41,966 nt of DNA. Origin: Nostocales cyanobacterium Centralia_MAG_434 (GTDB lineage Bacteria > Cyanobacteriota > Cyanobacteriia > Cyanobacteriales > Nostocaceae). This document shows, piece after piece, positions 7,218-15,304 of the stretch (the stretch's first letter is position 1; every line of letters begins with the position of its first letter). The notes under the pieces are model-generated. The model saw only the letters and a program-made list of their open reading frames with translations. It did no database searches and was not told the origin of the DNA. The stretch spans positions 1-41,966 of the forward strand of contig JAJPJF010000053.1 in the NCBI GenBank assembly GCA_021324415.1. The letters are read 5' to 3'. The position numbers and the translations under genes were made by a program.

Positions 7218-8252
7218 CTATGCTTGCATCTGACAAAGCAATAGACCAAACCACCGATTTGAGTCAGTCCACACTTTTTGGGTGACCAAACCTTTTGCAT
7301 TCAGTTGCTGCTGAATAGTGTTGAGATCAAACTTGCGGGAAATTTCAGTAAAGATTGTTTCACCCTCGTCAAAATGAACGGTGAAATTGAGAGCACGTAA
7401 TTCCACAGTTTGCGATCGCAAGCTACGTAAATGCAGTTCTATTTGATGTTCTGCCTCATTATAAAATGCCCAATGTTCAAATTGCGTTGTATCAAAATTG
7501 CCATCAAACCGCCAATTCAAATGTTCCAGCATATTGAGGTTAAATGCTGCAGTCACGCCTTGGCTATCGTTATAAGCTGCTTCTAACAAATCTTTTGGTT
7601 TTTGCAAGTCTATCCCCAATAAGAAATACTCACCCAACTGAAGAGTGGCTGTAATGTGGGAGAAAAAAGCATCACACTCTTGAGAATTTAAATTACCCAA
7701 CGTGCTACCAATAAAACAAATCATGCGGCTGGGCAGTTGTGATGGTTGGAGTTGGGCTAAAGCTAATTCATAAGTTCCAGCTAATGCATGGACCTGTAGC
7801 GAAGGATAATCTGCTAGGAGTTGTCTAGCACTGCTTTCCAAAATACCTGCACTCACATCAATTGGCACATAGTAAAGGGGATAGCCTAATTGATTATATG
7901 CATCAAGTAAAACACGGGTTTTGGTAGAACTGCCACTTCCAAGTTCGACTAATTCGCAAATACCAGTACTCTGAGCAATTTCACTAGCATACTGTTTTAA
8001 AATAGACATTTCTGTCCGTGTCAGGTAATATTCTGGTAGTTCACAAATCTCCTCAAATAGCTCAGAGCCGCGATTATCGTAGAAATAACGTACTGGTATA
8101 GATTTGGCTGTTCGGTTCAATCCCTCAATCACGTCAATTCCAGGACGAGAAGAGACTATTAAATTTGTATCTAGCAAATTCTGGATCTCTAAGCGCTTTT
8201 CAATGCTGTCTTGAGAACTTGTTTTATTATTGGCAGCTTGAAACAATGTCAT
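7218..8252 (-). CDS. egtD: L-histidine N-alpha-methyltransferase EgtD
   Basis: EgtD trimethylates the alpha-amino group of histidine with SAM to give hercynine, the first step to ergothioneine. I chose the ATG at 8252 because GGAGG lies just before it (8261-8257); a longer reading to 8303 adds 17 residues without support. The 344-residue protein has RYFYDNRGSELFEEIC, LPEYYLTRTE and the SAM loop ELGSGSSTKT (103-112), all typical of the family. It also has FIGSTLGN and an ending FGLLLCQ. It is the last gene of the egtC-egtB-egtD run, 68 bp after the egtB stop, so the three are likely expressed together. Confidence 0.93.
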   Translation of the reverse strand: MTLFQAANNKTSSQDSIEKRLEIQNLLDTNLIVSSRPGIDVIEGLNRTAKSIPVRYFYDNRGSELFEEICELPEYYLTRTEMSILKQYASEIAQSTGICELVELGSGSSTKTRVLLDAYNQLGYPLYYVPIDVSAGILESSARQLLADYPSLQVHALAGTYELALAQLQPSQLPSRMICFIGSTLGNLNSQECDAFFSHITATLQLGEYFLLGIDLQKPKDLLEAAYNDSQGVTAAFNLNMLEHLNWRFDGNFDTTQFEHWAFYNEAEHQIELHLRSLRSQTVELRALNFTVHFDEGETIFTEISRKFDLNTIQQQLNAKGLVTQKVWTDSNRWFGLLLCQMQA

Positions 8253-8320
8253 TGAACCTCCGTTGTAATATGACAGCTTGCTGTTGAACACAAACCTCAA
8301 CAATGAAATACAGCGATAGT

Positions 8321-9625
8321 CTAATTAGCAGCGCAGCGAAACCCAGCAAAAATTTGGCGCACGCTAGGATAATACCAGTTGCGAAAACTAGAACGTAGTG
8401 CCCAAGGACGAGTTGCCCAACTACCACCTTTTAAGACACGGTGCTGATTGTCAAAATAAATTCGCGAGTATCCTATGTAAGGATAGCTTTGGAAACCCGG
8501 ATAAGCATGAAACCAAGAAGCTGTCCACTCCCAGACATTTCCTAAAGCATCGTACATACCATAAGCACTTTGTCCTGTGGGATAAGCATTGACAGGTGTT
8601 GTTTGTCCTTCTACGTTGTCACAATTACAATATTCAAATGTTGGCTCTACATCATCCCAGGGATATGTGCGGCGATGATGAGCTTTTGGGTCCCAACTAG
8701 CTGCTTTTTCCCACTCTGCTTCTGTAGGTAGTCGCTTCCCAACAAACCGTGAGTATGCTTCCGCCTCATACCAACTAACACCACAAACTGGGTGATTATC
8801 CCAAGCAGGATCACAAGACCAGTAAAGTGGCTGTGTTACTTGCGCAGTCTGCAGCCATTTCCAACCAGCTGGGGACCACCAATCAGGATTTTCATAGCCC
8901 TTTGCCTCCATAAATACTCGATACTGGGCGCAAGTCACAGGATAGCGGTCAATCCAATAATCTTCTAGATGTACTATATGCGAGGTGCGCTCATTATCAA
9001 GAGCAACAATTGAGTCACTACCCATCTCAAATTCCCCAGCCGGGACATGGAGCATTTCAGACGATAGTGAAATAGAAACAGGAGTCATAGGAGAGGTGTG
9101 CTTGTTAATAGCTGATTGGTACAAAAAGACTACCTTGTCCCCCCCGTCCTCCTTGTCCCTCTTATCTCTTTCTTCCATCCGAGTTAACGCCAGCACAAAA
9201 CTTATCGTCTCATTGTGTTGGCATTCGTGCTGGAGCAAAAAGTTCCACAGACGTCCTTGCTGCTCTAAATCAGCTACTTCCAAGTAATCTAAAACTTTTT
9301 CTCTAACACTTTCTAAGTAATAAAGGATTTCTTCAAGGGATGGTAATTTCACACGTTCCATCTTGGGGAGCCCATCAGCAGCAAATAGCTGACGGTACTG
9401 CGGAAACAAACACTGTAAACCCGCACAGCGCTCTAGTAGCCAAAAAGACTCAGTAAAGGCAATATGTCCCAAATGCCAGCCAATAGGGCTAAAGTCGGGA
9501 TGAGCCTGATGGCATAAGGTAGTTTTGTCTACACCTTCAAACAAAGCCAACGTTTTGGCACGACATTGGTATAAGGCGCAAGCGATCGCCTCTTTTAAAC
9601 TAGATCTGCTCAATTCTGATATCAC
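8321..9625 (-). CDS. egtB: Ergothioneine sulfoxide synthase EgtB
   Basis: EgtB is a non-haem iron enzyme that joins hercynine to a cysteine-containing thiol using O2, forming the C-S bond and sulfoxide. The 434-residue protein starts with a DinB-like domain whose iron ligands are visible: His51 (PIGWHLGH) and His133/His137 (QHECQHNE). It ends in an FGE-sulfatase domain (VPAGEFEMGS, CGVSWYEAEAY, GNVWEWTAS, AGFRCA). Between them, residues about 151-185 form a charged, low-complexity linker (EERDKRDKEDGGDK) encoded by a purine-rich repeat, which looks acquired. The start is GTG 9625, inside egtC, with a 26 bp overlap that suggests translational coupling. With EgtC next door, gamma-glutamylcysteine is the likely thiol partner (inference). 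Confidence 0.93.
   Translation of the reverse strand: MISELSRSSLKEAIACALYQCRAKTLALFEGVDKTTLCHQAHPDFSPIGWHLGHIAFTESFWLLERCAGLQCLFPQYRQLFAADGLPKMERVKLPSLEEILYYLESVREKVLDYLEVADLEQQGRLWNFLLQHECQHNETISFVLALTRMEERDKRDKEDGGDKVVFLYQSAINKHTSPMTPVSISLSSEMLHVPAGEFEMGSDSIVALDNERTSHIVHLEDYWIDRYPVTCAQYRVFMEAKGYENPDWWSPAGWKWLQTAQVTQPLYWSCDPAWDNHPVCGVSWYEAEAYSRFVGKRLPTEAEWEKAASWDPKAHHRRTYPWDDVEPTFEYCNCDNVEGQTTPVNAYPTGQSAYGMYDALGNVWEWTASWFHAYPGFQSYPYIGYSRIYFDNQHRVLKGGSWATRPWALRSSFRNWYYPSVRQIFAGFRCAAN
9134..9176. repeat. Purine-rich dispersed repeat inside egtB
   Basis: On the plus strand this stretch reads as blocks of CCTTGTCC, CCCCCGTCC and CCTTGTCCC, i.e. GGACAAGG-type purine blocks on the coding strand. 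The same block type occurs between genes at 21047-21086 and 41915-41966 and inside the SNF2 gene near 28040-28095. In egtB it is in frame and encodes the charged interdomain linker. Confidence 0.65.
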
Positions 9626-10388
9626 GGTCTTCTCTCACACTGATAATGCTATTTTCCGGAACAGAAGTCCAATCACCAGGGAATAGAGGTTCAGACGCTA
9701 TAATGACGGACTCTGGGAAAGTGGAATCATCCTGCAGCCAGTAAAGGGAGGGAGCAGGTGATTTTGTGCTAAAGCGAGAGGCAATGAGGCGATGCCCATC
9801 AGTGATCATCACGTTTGCTAAAACATAGGTTTGATAATGTTCTGCCAATTTGGAGAGTGTTATCAGTGTTATGTGTAATGCCTGCTCTAAACTTTTCCCA
9901 GGGTTAGCTAGCCATTGATGTAACAGCAAGGCAAATATGTGCTCGGAATCTGTCGTTCCACTAATAGACTGATAGATTTCATCACTTAACTGATTACGTA
10001 TCGGTCTGTACAATGTCTGCCGAAACTTGTCAATCCGCCCATTGTGGGTAAATAACAGATGCTGATATTTGAATGGCTGACAGTTGCTAAAATCTAATGC
10101 CTGTCCAGCAGTAGCACTGCGAACATAGGCTAAGACGCAACCCGATTCAATATAACGGCTGAGACTTGGTAAGTTAACGTCATTCCAAATCGGCAGCGTA
10201 TTTTTGTAGGTAAATGGTTCGGTATCTCTTTGACGATGATACCAACCGACGCCAAAACCATCTGCGTTCACCACCCCAGAAAGCATTTCACGGGGTTGAT
10301 AACTCTGGACGATCAGCGAGTGTTCTGGTTCAAATAGTAGAGATTCCAGAGGAATAGGTGAACCGAAGTAGGCAACTAATCGGCACAT
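9600..10388 (-). CDS. egtC: Ergothioneine biosynthesis amidohydrolase EgtC
   Basis: EgtC is a class II glutamine amidotransferase-fold hydrolase that removes the glutamyl group from gamma-glutamyl-hercynylcysteine sulfoxide. The 262-residue protein begins MCRLVAYFG; Cys2, freed by Met removal, is the expected N-terminal nucleophile. NADGFGVGWYH, FTHNGRIDKFR and GTTDSEHIFALLLHQ are the usual Ntn amidotransferase motifs. It is the first gene of the egtCBD run and overlaps egtB by 26 bp. No egtA (glutamylcysteine ligase) or egtE (C-S lyase) is in the window, so those steps are encoded elsewhere or done by other enzymes. Confidence 0.9.
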   Translation of the reverse strand: MCRLVAYFGSPIPLESLLFEPEHSLIVQSYQPREMLSGVVNADGFGVGWYHRQRDTEPFTYKNTLPIWNDVNLPSLSRYIESGCVLAYVRSATAGQALDFSNCQPFKYQHLLFTHNGRIDKFRQTLYRPIRNQLSDEIYQSISGTTDSEHIFALLLHQWLANPGKSLEQALHITLITLSKLAEHYQTYVLANVMITDGHRLIASRFSTKSPAPSLYWLQDDSTFPESVIIASEPLFPGDWTSVPENSIISVREDRDIRIEQI

Positions 10389-10580
10389 AGCGAAGATATT
10401 GACTCCTATTGACTCTTAAAGATTAAGATTCCTTTGTGAAAATTAGCTGAATATCTGATAAATTTCCGCTATAATTGCGGGCAATCTTCTTTCTGCTTCC
10501 TCACAGTAAGAAACTGACAGGAATTTACAGAAGTTTACATTATCTTAGCGTAATTCTTATCCTCGATATTCTTCCGCATG

Positions 10581-10667
10581 ACCGACTTTGTTGAAACGTA
10601 TAGGGCAAAGAGCGCACCAACAAGCATGAAAATGCCGTAGGGTATAGGTTATGTTGCTCAAGTCGGT
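10581..10667. repeat. Imperfect inverted repeat, possible small structured element
   Basis: ACCGACTT at 10581-10588 pairs exactly with AAGTCGGT at 10660-10667. CATG and ATATT/AATATT on the outer flanks (10577-10580 and 10566-10570 against 10676-10679 and 10684-10689) continue the symmetry loosely. The loop holds a repeated GTATAGG. It could be a decayed mobile miniature element or a structured RNA; nothing decides between them. Confidence 0.35.
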
Positions 10668-10969
10668 CTACCTTTCATGTGCTCAATATTATCCTATTAA
10701 TGCGGTTATTTGTAACGCGTATTATTAATACGGTTTCTCGACGCAGATATGCATAATTAGCCAAGATTTTCTTTAAGTTGCATTTGGGGGGAGCACGCAA
10801 TTTGTACAACAGATGGTAGTCGGAGCATCTTGCTCCCTACCTTATTCCAAAGCAAGCTTAATGTGAGTGCAAAGCACACGCTTCGCGAACGCACTACACA
10901 ATAAAATAAATCTACATCTTCGGGATATTCCCGATTTGGACATATCGTTTAGGCTTAAAATTGTTAACA

Positions 10970-10989
10970 GTTGACAGTTAACTGTCAAC
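10970..10989. repeat. Perfect 20 bp palindrome after the DUF423 gene
   Basis: GTTGACAGTTAACTGTCAAC equals its own reverse complement and is flanked by further AACAGTT/TGTCAAC units. It lies 15 bp beyond the stop of the minus-strand DUF423 gene, where it could act as a transcript end. A related inverted set occurs at 40541-40600. Confidence 0.75.
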
Positions 10990-11004
10990 TGTCAACCTTA
11001 ATGT

Positions 11005-11385
11005 CTAAAACTTCAAACTCCACGCGGCAATAGCTAAAGCACCCCAACCTGCAATAAATGCTGCTCCTCCCAAGGGGGCAATTGCTCCTAAAGACTTCAC
11101 GCCAGTTAAACTCAGGACATACAAGCTCCCTGAGAAAAGAGCAGTTCCAATAATAAATAGCCAACCAGTGGCTACCAAGGTAGGAGAGTAAGACTCAGTA
11201 CGACTGAGTAGCAGTGCCACGAGCAATAGCGCTAAAGCATGGTACATCTGATAACGAGCGCCAGTCTCAAAAATCTCCAGTGAGCGCTCACTCAATTTTT
11301 CCCGTAAGGCATGAGAAGCAAAGGCTCCAGCGGCAACAGACAAACCACCGAGAACGGCTGCCAAGCTCAAAAAAATTTGCGTCAT
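11005..11385 (-). CDS. DUF423 family small membrane protein
   Basis: The 126-residue product is a typical DUF423 (YgdD/YwdK-like) protein. It has four predicted membrane helices, with the family pattern LAAVLGGLSVAAGAFASHAL near the start, ETGARYQMYHALALL in the middle and LGAIAPLGGAAFIAGWGALA near the end. The GAFASHAL and YHALALL segments are the conserved core. Function is unknown for the family; it acts in the cytoplasmic or thylakoid membrane. It follows the 161-residue unknown gene by 30 bp and may share a transcript with it and chlM. Length and motifs are complete. Confidence 0.88.
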   Translation of the reverse strand: MTQIFLSLAAVLGGLSVAAGAFASHALREKLSERSLEIFETGARYQMYHALALLLVALLLSRTESYSPTLVATGWLFIIGTALFSGSLYVLSLTGVKSLGAIAPLGGAAFIAGWGALAIAAWSLKF

Positions 11386-11415
11386 GGAGTTACACCATTT
11401 TTGCCAATTAGCACT

Positions 11416-11901
11416 TTAGACATCGAAATGATATGAGACTCCCCCGTCTTCATTTACCTTAAAGTTAGCATTGAATTGTTTGGCTTGCTCATCCAGATAT
11501 TGCTTTGCAGCAGCAGCAGGTAGCTGAGACTGCATTGCAAAGCTCAAAACAGTGATGCGTCCTTGATTTTCTTGAATGAGTCGATAAAAAATCGATTGCA
11601 GGCGATCGCTAGTCTGTTGCTTAATCGCTTTTTTCTCTTGCCGGCTTTGACGGTATAAATCTGATGCCATCCATATTCCCAGTACTGACGTGGGAACGCC
11701 GAAAATCAAATCATAAAGAGCCGTATTTTCTAGTTGAGGAATAGCTTCTAGATTGCGAAAATCTTGTTGAGGTTCTTCTGTGCTAGACGAAATTGGCTGC
11801 AATATAGCGTTTCTTTCCATGAATGCAGAGACTGATACAGTCAGAAGCATGAATCCGAGCGTCAGCAGCCAACCCGTTGCCAATTTTTCAGCAGTCTTCA
11901 T
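11416..11901 (-). CDS. Unknown two-helix membrane protein (161 aa)
   Basis: I do not recognise a named family. The protein has an N-terminal helix (about 8-28), a short Glu/Gln-rich loop, a second helix (about 62-82, LYDLIFGVPTSVLGIWMASDL), then a basic coiled segment (RQSRQEKKAIKQQ). The C-terminal soluble part (about 105-161) looks like a small winged-helix or alpha-beta domain (LIQENQGRITVLSFAMQSQL ... VNEDGGVSYHFDV). Both ends of the soluble part probably face the cytoplasm. It sits between chlM (39 bp upstream) and DUF423 (30 bp downstream) on the same strand. The winged-helix reading is tentative; if right, it could be a membrane-tethered sensor. Confidence 0.7.
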   Translation of the reverse strand: MKTAEKLATGWLLTLGFMLLTVSVSAFMERNAILQPISSSTEEPQQDFRNLEAIPQLENTALYDLIFGVPTSVLGIWMASDLYRQSRQEKKAIKQQTSDRLQSIFYRLIQENQGRITVLSFAMQSQLPAAAAKQYLDEQAKQFNANFKVNEDGGVSYHFDV

Positions 11902-11940
11902 TGTTCCACCTCAAATTGAACTTTGTTTGCGATTCTAACC

Positions 11941-12627
11941 TCACTTTCGCGTGGCTTCCAGTATTCTGGAAAAGTAAAAGCGAGTTCGGGTCATTGAATC
12001 TCGTTGAACCAAAAAGCCTTTACTTTTGAGTATATTCACCACATCAGACTCGCGGTGTAGATAGGCGCGGGTTGTTTTACTTGCCCCAGGAAAGAAACTA
12101 CCTATTTTCTTCAACAGGCTAAGGGCAAAGGTTTTTGGTGCAAAACTAAGGATTAACCTTGATTGTGCCTTAGAACAAAGGTGAGAAATCATCTCATCTA
12201 CCTTTTCTTGAGGGTAGTGGATGAGAACATCAAGACAAATAACCGTGTGGTAGCTGCCACTTAACATTTCTAAATCCTGCACGGTAAAAGTAGGATTTTC
12301 TGAATTTCCGAAAATTTCTTTTGCTCTCTCCTTTGCTTCTTCGATCATCTTTTCAGAAATATCGCTGCCATAAACCTTTGCTCCGGCTTCTGCTAAGGGA
12401 ATGCTGAGACTACCCACACCACAACCAGCATCGCAAATCGATAAACCTGATAAATCACCGTCAGCTTGGAGCCAGCCTAAAACTGTATCTACAGTTTGCT
12501 GATGTCCATGGCGAATGTCTAGTTGAACTTTATTGACTTCGCCATCACCGTAAATACGTCTCCAACGGTCAAAGCCTGTAGAGTTGAAATATTCCTTAAC
12601 AATAGCTTTATCGTCTGCTACTTTCAT
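11941..12627 (-). CDS. chlM: Magnesium protoporphyrin IX methyltransferase
   Basis: ChlM (BchM) transfers a methyl group from SAM to the C13 propionate of Mg-protoporphyrin IX, between Mg-chelatase and the oxidative cyclase in chlorophyll synthesis. ATG 12627 is used, giving 228 residues; a TTG three codons upstream is the alternative. The early KEYFNSTGFDRWRRIYGDGEVNKVQLDIR segment is diagnostic for this family. The SAM loop is ICDAGCGVGSLSIPLAEAGA, followed by SDISEKMIEEAKERA and an ending RTRFYFSRILEATR, all as in cyanobacterial ChlM. The gene follows nagA by 97 bp, which holds a hairpin (12647-12675), so it may have its own promoter. Confidence 0.92.
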   Translation of the reverse strand: MKVADDKAIVKEYFNSTGFDRWRRIYGDGEVNKVQLDIRHGHQQTVDTVLGWLQADGDLSGLSICDAGCGVGSLSIPLAEAGAKVYGSDISEKMIEEAKERAKEIFGNSENPTFTVQDLEMLSGSYHTVICLDVLIHYPQEKVDEMISHLCSKAQSRLILSFAPKTFALSLLKKIGSFFPGASKTTRAYLHRESDVVNILKSKGFLVQRDSMTRTRFYFSRILEATRK

Positions 12628-12646
12628 ATGACTCAATTTTTAATGT

Positions 12647-12675
12647 TTCCCAATGGTTAACGTTACCATTAGGAA
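12647..12675. terminator. Hairpin between nagA and chlM
   Basis: TTCC-C-AATGGT (12647-12657) pairs with ACCATT-A-GGAA (12665-12675) around a 7-base loop, with one mismatch. It lies in the chlM leader and after the nagA stop. It could be a nagA terminator or a leader structure; no T run decides this. Confidence 0.4.
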
Positions 12676-12724
12676 CCGCTCTTGAGCCGAGATCGCCAAG
12701 AAAATCTAAGAGAAAACAGAATCG

Positions 12725-13921
12725 TTAAATTCGCTGCCAGCATAGTTCCTTAGAAGCCTCATCAAAATGCCAGCGTAACAAGTTGGCTGGTTGTCCGTGA
12801 GCAATTCCTGATAAACCCATGGCTAATCTGGGTGTAACGGTTGCTAATGCGATCGCCTTTTCTACATCACATATTCCCCACTTCACTAAATTTTGCACTC
12901 CCACCAATAAAGGCAACGTTGTTCCCGATAGAGTTCCATCTGGTAGCCTTGCCGTGCCATTATTCACTTCTATTTGCCGATTGTCCCAAGGGTAAACTCC
13001 ATCAGGTAAGCCTAAAGGTGCGAGGGCATCACTGACAAGGAAAAGACCTTGTTCTTCATGACTGGCACGTAGCAAAATTTGTATCATTGTTGGGCAAATG
13101 TGCTGACCATCGGCAATAAAACCACACTTTATATGTGGAACTGTGATTGCTGCCCCCAGCAATCCCGGTTCGCGGTGATGCAATGGCGGCATTGCGTTGA
13201 AGGCATGAGTTACCATTGTCGCACCCAGTTCAAAGGCGCGTTGTGCTTGAATAGCTGTAGCTTGCGAATGCCCTAAACTAACGGTAATTCCTAGAGAGCG
13301 TAAATACGGAATCACTTCTCCGGTTGGATCTAGCTCTGGTGCTAGGGTGATGACTTTTACGATGTCAGCGTAATCACCCAAAACCCACTTAACTTCTTCA
13401 ATAGTTAGAGGTAACAGGTACTCTGCTGGGTGTGCCCCACGTTTTTGGAAATTGAGGAATGGTCCTTCTAGATGCACTCCTAGAATCTTGGCTGATGACC
13501 TCAGTTTCTGAAAGTTCCCAGTAGTTTCTCTTGAGTTTTTAAGCTTGACAAAATCAGCAATCACTGCAAGCGATCGCTGAATCTTTTCTACTGAAGTTGT
13601 CACAATAGTAGGTAAAAAGGCATCTACTCCTACATTCCACAAAAATTGAGTAACCTTTTCTAAAAGATGCCAATTGTCTAGTGTCAAATCAGGAAATGCC
13701 AATCCTAATGCGCCATTAATCTGCAAATCCACTCCACCCAATGAAATCCAATCACCAGCAACATCCAAAACTTGTAAATTCATCGGCATAACCCGTTTGA
13801 CAGCTTGATCCATTGGCAGAATCTGCTCAATGATGCCCTCAGAACTCACCAAAAGCATTTGCAAATCTTTGTAACCTGGTATGCGAGCATTGATAATATC
13901 TACGTATGTTGCTTCACTCAT
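12725..13921 (-). CDS. nagA: N-acetylglucosamine-6-phosphate deacetylase
   Basis: NagA removes the acetyl group from GlcNAc-6-phosphate, recycling amino sugars towards glucosamine-6-phosphate. The 398-residue amidohydrolase has GGVDLQINGALG near the start and the metal-binding HLEGPFLNFQKRGAHP. Other family motifs are ITLAPEL, VSLGHSQA, VTHAFNAMPPLHHREPG, GFIADGQHICP and FLVSDALAPLG with the catalytic Asp. The ending (AIALATVTPRLAMGL) is usual. No nagB partner is nearby. The start lies 31 bp from purE on the other strand, and that gap holds only TAACTCC-type heptamers, so both promoters must overlap neighbouring sequence or be weak. Confidence 0.9.
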   Translation of the reverse strand: MSEATYVDIINARIPGYKDLQMLLVSSEGIIEQILPMDQAVKRVMPMNLQVLDVAGDWISLGGVDLQINGALGLAFPDLTLDNWHLLEKVTQFLWNVGVDAFLPTIVTTSVEKIQRSLAVIADFVKLKNSRETTGNFQKLRSSAKILGVHLEGPFLNFQKRGAHPAEYLLPLTIEEVKWVLGDYADIVKVITLAPELDPTGEVIPYLRSLGITVSLGHSQATAIQAQRAFELGATMVTHAFNAMPPLHHREPGLLGAAITVPHIKCGFIADGQHICPTMIQILLRASHEEQGLFLVSDALAPLGLPDGVYPWDNRQIEVNNGTARLPDGTLSGTTLPLLVGVQNLVKWGICDVEKAIALATVTPRLAMGLSGIAHGQPANLLRWHFDEASKELCWQRI

Positions 13922-13928
13922 ATTATTT

Positions 13929-13949
13929 CTAACTCCTAACTCCTAACTA
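13929..13949. repeat. TAACTCC heptamer repeat between nagA and purE
   Basis: CTAACTCCTAACTCCTAACTA is made of tandem TAACTCC units and fills most of the 31 bp between two divergent start codons. Heptamers of this kind are common in Nostocales genomes. Confidence 0.7.
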
Positions 13950-13952
13950 AAC

Positions 13953-14477
13953 ATGACTCAACCTCTAATCGGTATTATTATGGGCAGCGATTCTGATCTA
14001 CCAACCATGCAGGATGCGATCGCAGTTTGTAAAGAATTTGCCGTAGCAACAGAGGTGGCGATTGTGAGTGCTCACCGTACTCCAGAACGCATGGTGGAAT
14101 ATGCCAAGTCTGCTCACCAACGTGGCATTAAAGTGATTATTGCTGGTGCTGGTGGTGCTGCTCATCTCCCAGGAATGGTAGCATCGTTAACCCCACTTCC
14201 CGTGATTGGAGTTCCCGTTCCCAGTCGTCACTTACAAGGTGTTGATTCTTTGTATTCAATTGTACAAATGCCTGCTGGTATACCAGTGGCAACCGTTGCT
14301 ATAGGTAATGCCAAAAATGCTGGTCTTTTAGCAGTACAGATTATTGCTACTCACCAACCAGAATTACTCGAACAAGTGCTGCAGTATCGTCAATCTTTAT
14401 GCCAAACAGTTATGACAAAACAAGCCACCTTAGAAAAACTGGGCTATGAGCAATATTTGAAACAAATGAATTCTTGA
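13953..14477 (+). CDS. purE: N5-carboxyaminoimidazole ribonucleotide mutase PurE
   Basis: PurE (class I) converts N5-CAIR to CAIR in purine synthesis. The 174-residue protein has the substrate loop GSDSDLPTM near the start, then [10 protein letters not shown] with the catalytic His, and [24 protein letters not shown] and GDSL-like [22 protein letters not shown] segments follow, as in bacterial PurE. ATG 13953 follows the heptamer repeat directly with no clear ribosome-binding site, which is common in cyanobacteria. It is transcribed away from nagA; no other purine gene is adjacent. The 830 bp downstream up to the next gene is non-coding. Confidence 0.94.
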   Translation: MTQPLIGIIMGSDSDLPTMQDAIAVCKEFAVATEVAIVSAHRTPERMVEYAKSAHQRGIKVIIAGAGGAAHLPGMVASLTPLPVIGVPVPSRHLQGVDSLYSIVQMPAGIPVATVAIGNAKNAGLLAVQIIATHQPELLEQVLQYRQSLCQTVMTKQATLEKLGYEQYLKQMNS

Positions 14478-15304
14478 GATAAAGAATGCAGAACGCAGAA
14501 TATTCTAAACAATTTTAAGTAATTTAGGGCAGACAATACTACGTATATTTCAAAAATCTGAGTTCTTTTTTCAGTCTAATAAATTTATATAAATTAATAC
14601 TAATTGTTACCAGTGATTTCAAATTGACAGAATTTGGAAACAGTAAGCAATACAGATGCTTAACTCCAGAATTGAGATGTTACTGGCAATTACAACAATA
14701 AATCAATTGTGTTTTAGGATACATAATTTCTAACCTTCGAAATACAAAAATTCAACAAACTCTAGTATTATAAGCTATATGAAAAATGTTTGCTTGATGA
14801 GTATTTTGCGGTTGTAAAACTGGCAAAACATTCTAAAACCTTTACTACATAAGTATCAAAGGAGATATAGCTTCTTCTGTAGAGAAGGATTCTTTGCAGT
14901 ATCTATAAAACCATAGGAATATCACCTAAGCCTAGAAAATTTATACATGTATCTGAAAATAAACTGATGATTCTTCCTAGATATACTCTCTTTTGTTAAG
15001 AAACTCAAAAAGCAAGATTTTTGTAGCTTAAATAACAGTTTTTTAGAGACCGGAAGTTGGAGTATCCAAGAACATACAGACAAGCTAAGTGTGTTTAAGT
15101 GCCGTGAGGTTTTTACTGCATGGTTGACAAAAAAAGTAGTTTGAGAACAGGTGTGTCGAAAGCTTCTAAATACCTTATGGTAAGTCTGCCATCAGCTAGT
15201 TCATAGTTTTTTCATAATGGTGCGAAAAGGTAGAGAACACAAATGATTTGGTCTCTAAACATAGTGATTTCAAGAGTTTTTTGTTAATAAAGGAAGGTGA
15301 AATA
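14478..15304. other. Long AT-rich leader/intergenic region before the first amt gene
   Basis: No coding sequence was recognised over about 830 bp. The only regulatory candidate is an NtcA-like box at 15023-15036. A short GCAGAACGCAGAA repeat lies near 14488-14500, a type also seen near 23125-23140. The length suggests a long regulated 5' leader for the ammonium transporter. Confidence 0.5.
15023..15036 (+). promoter_or_regulatory. Weak NtcA-type box upstream of the first amt gene
   Basis: GTAGCTTAAATAAC keeps the essential GT-N10-AC of NtcA sites but has AAC in place of TAC. A possible -10 (TATCCA, 15063-15068) lies 26 bases downstream, a little further than the usual 22-23. It is the best match in the 830 bp leader. 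Confidence 0.3.

Larger units (their letters stand above)
10389..11004. other. Repeat-rich 616 bp intergenic region
   Basis: No gene was recognised. Several hairpin-forming elements are present: ACCGACTT (10581-10588) with AAGTCGGT (10660-10667); GGAGCA-TCT-TGCTCC near 10820-10836; CGGGA-TAT-TCCCG at 10921-10933; and the 20 bp palindrome at 10970-10989. The segment near 10866-10893 (GCAAAGCACACGCTTCGCG) resembles small dispersed repeats of Nostocales genomes. egtC must have its promoter at the left edge of this region. Confidence 0.6.

Noticed and set aside
8253-8303. 17-residue N-terminal extension of EgtD
   Set aside because: GGAGG lies immediately before the internal ATG at 8252; the extension has no support.
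15041-15070. CCGGAAGTTGG resembles the GACGGAAGTAGG core of the cyanobacterial glutamine riboswitch, upstream of an ammonium transporter
   Set aside because: The partner element (CGTTCA and its stem) is not present upstream, and the core has two changes. Not enough to call a riboswitch.
15061-15077. GTA...TAC pair before the first amt gene as an NtcA site
   Set aside because: The spacing is 10 bases instead of 8.
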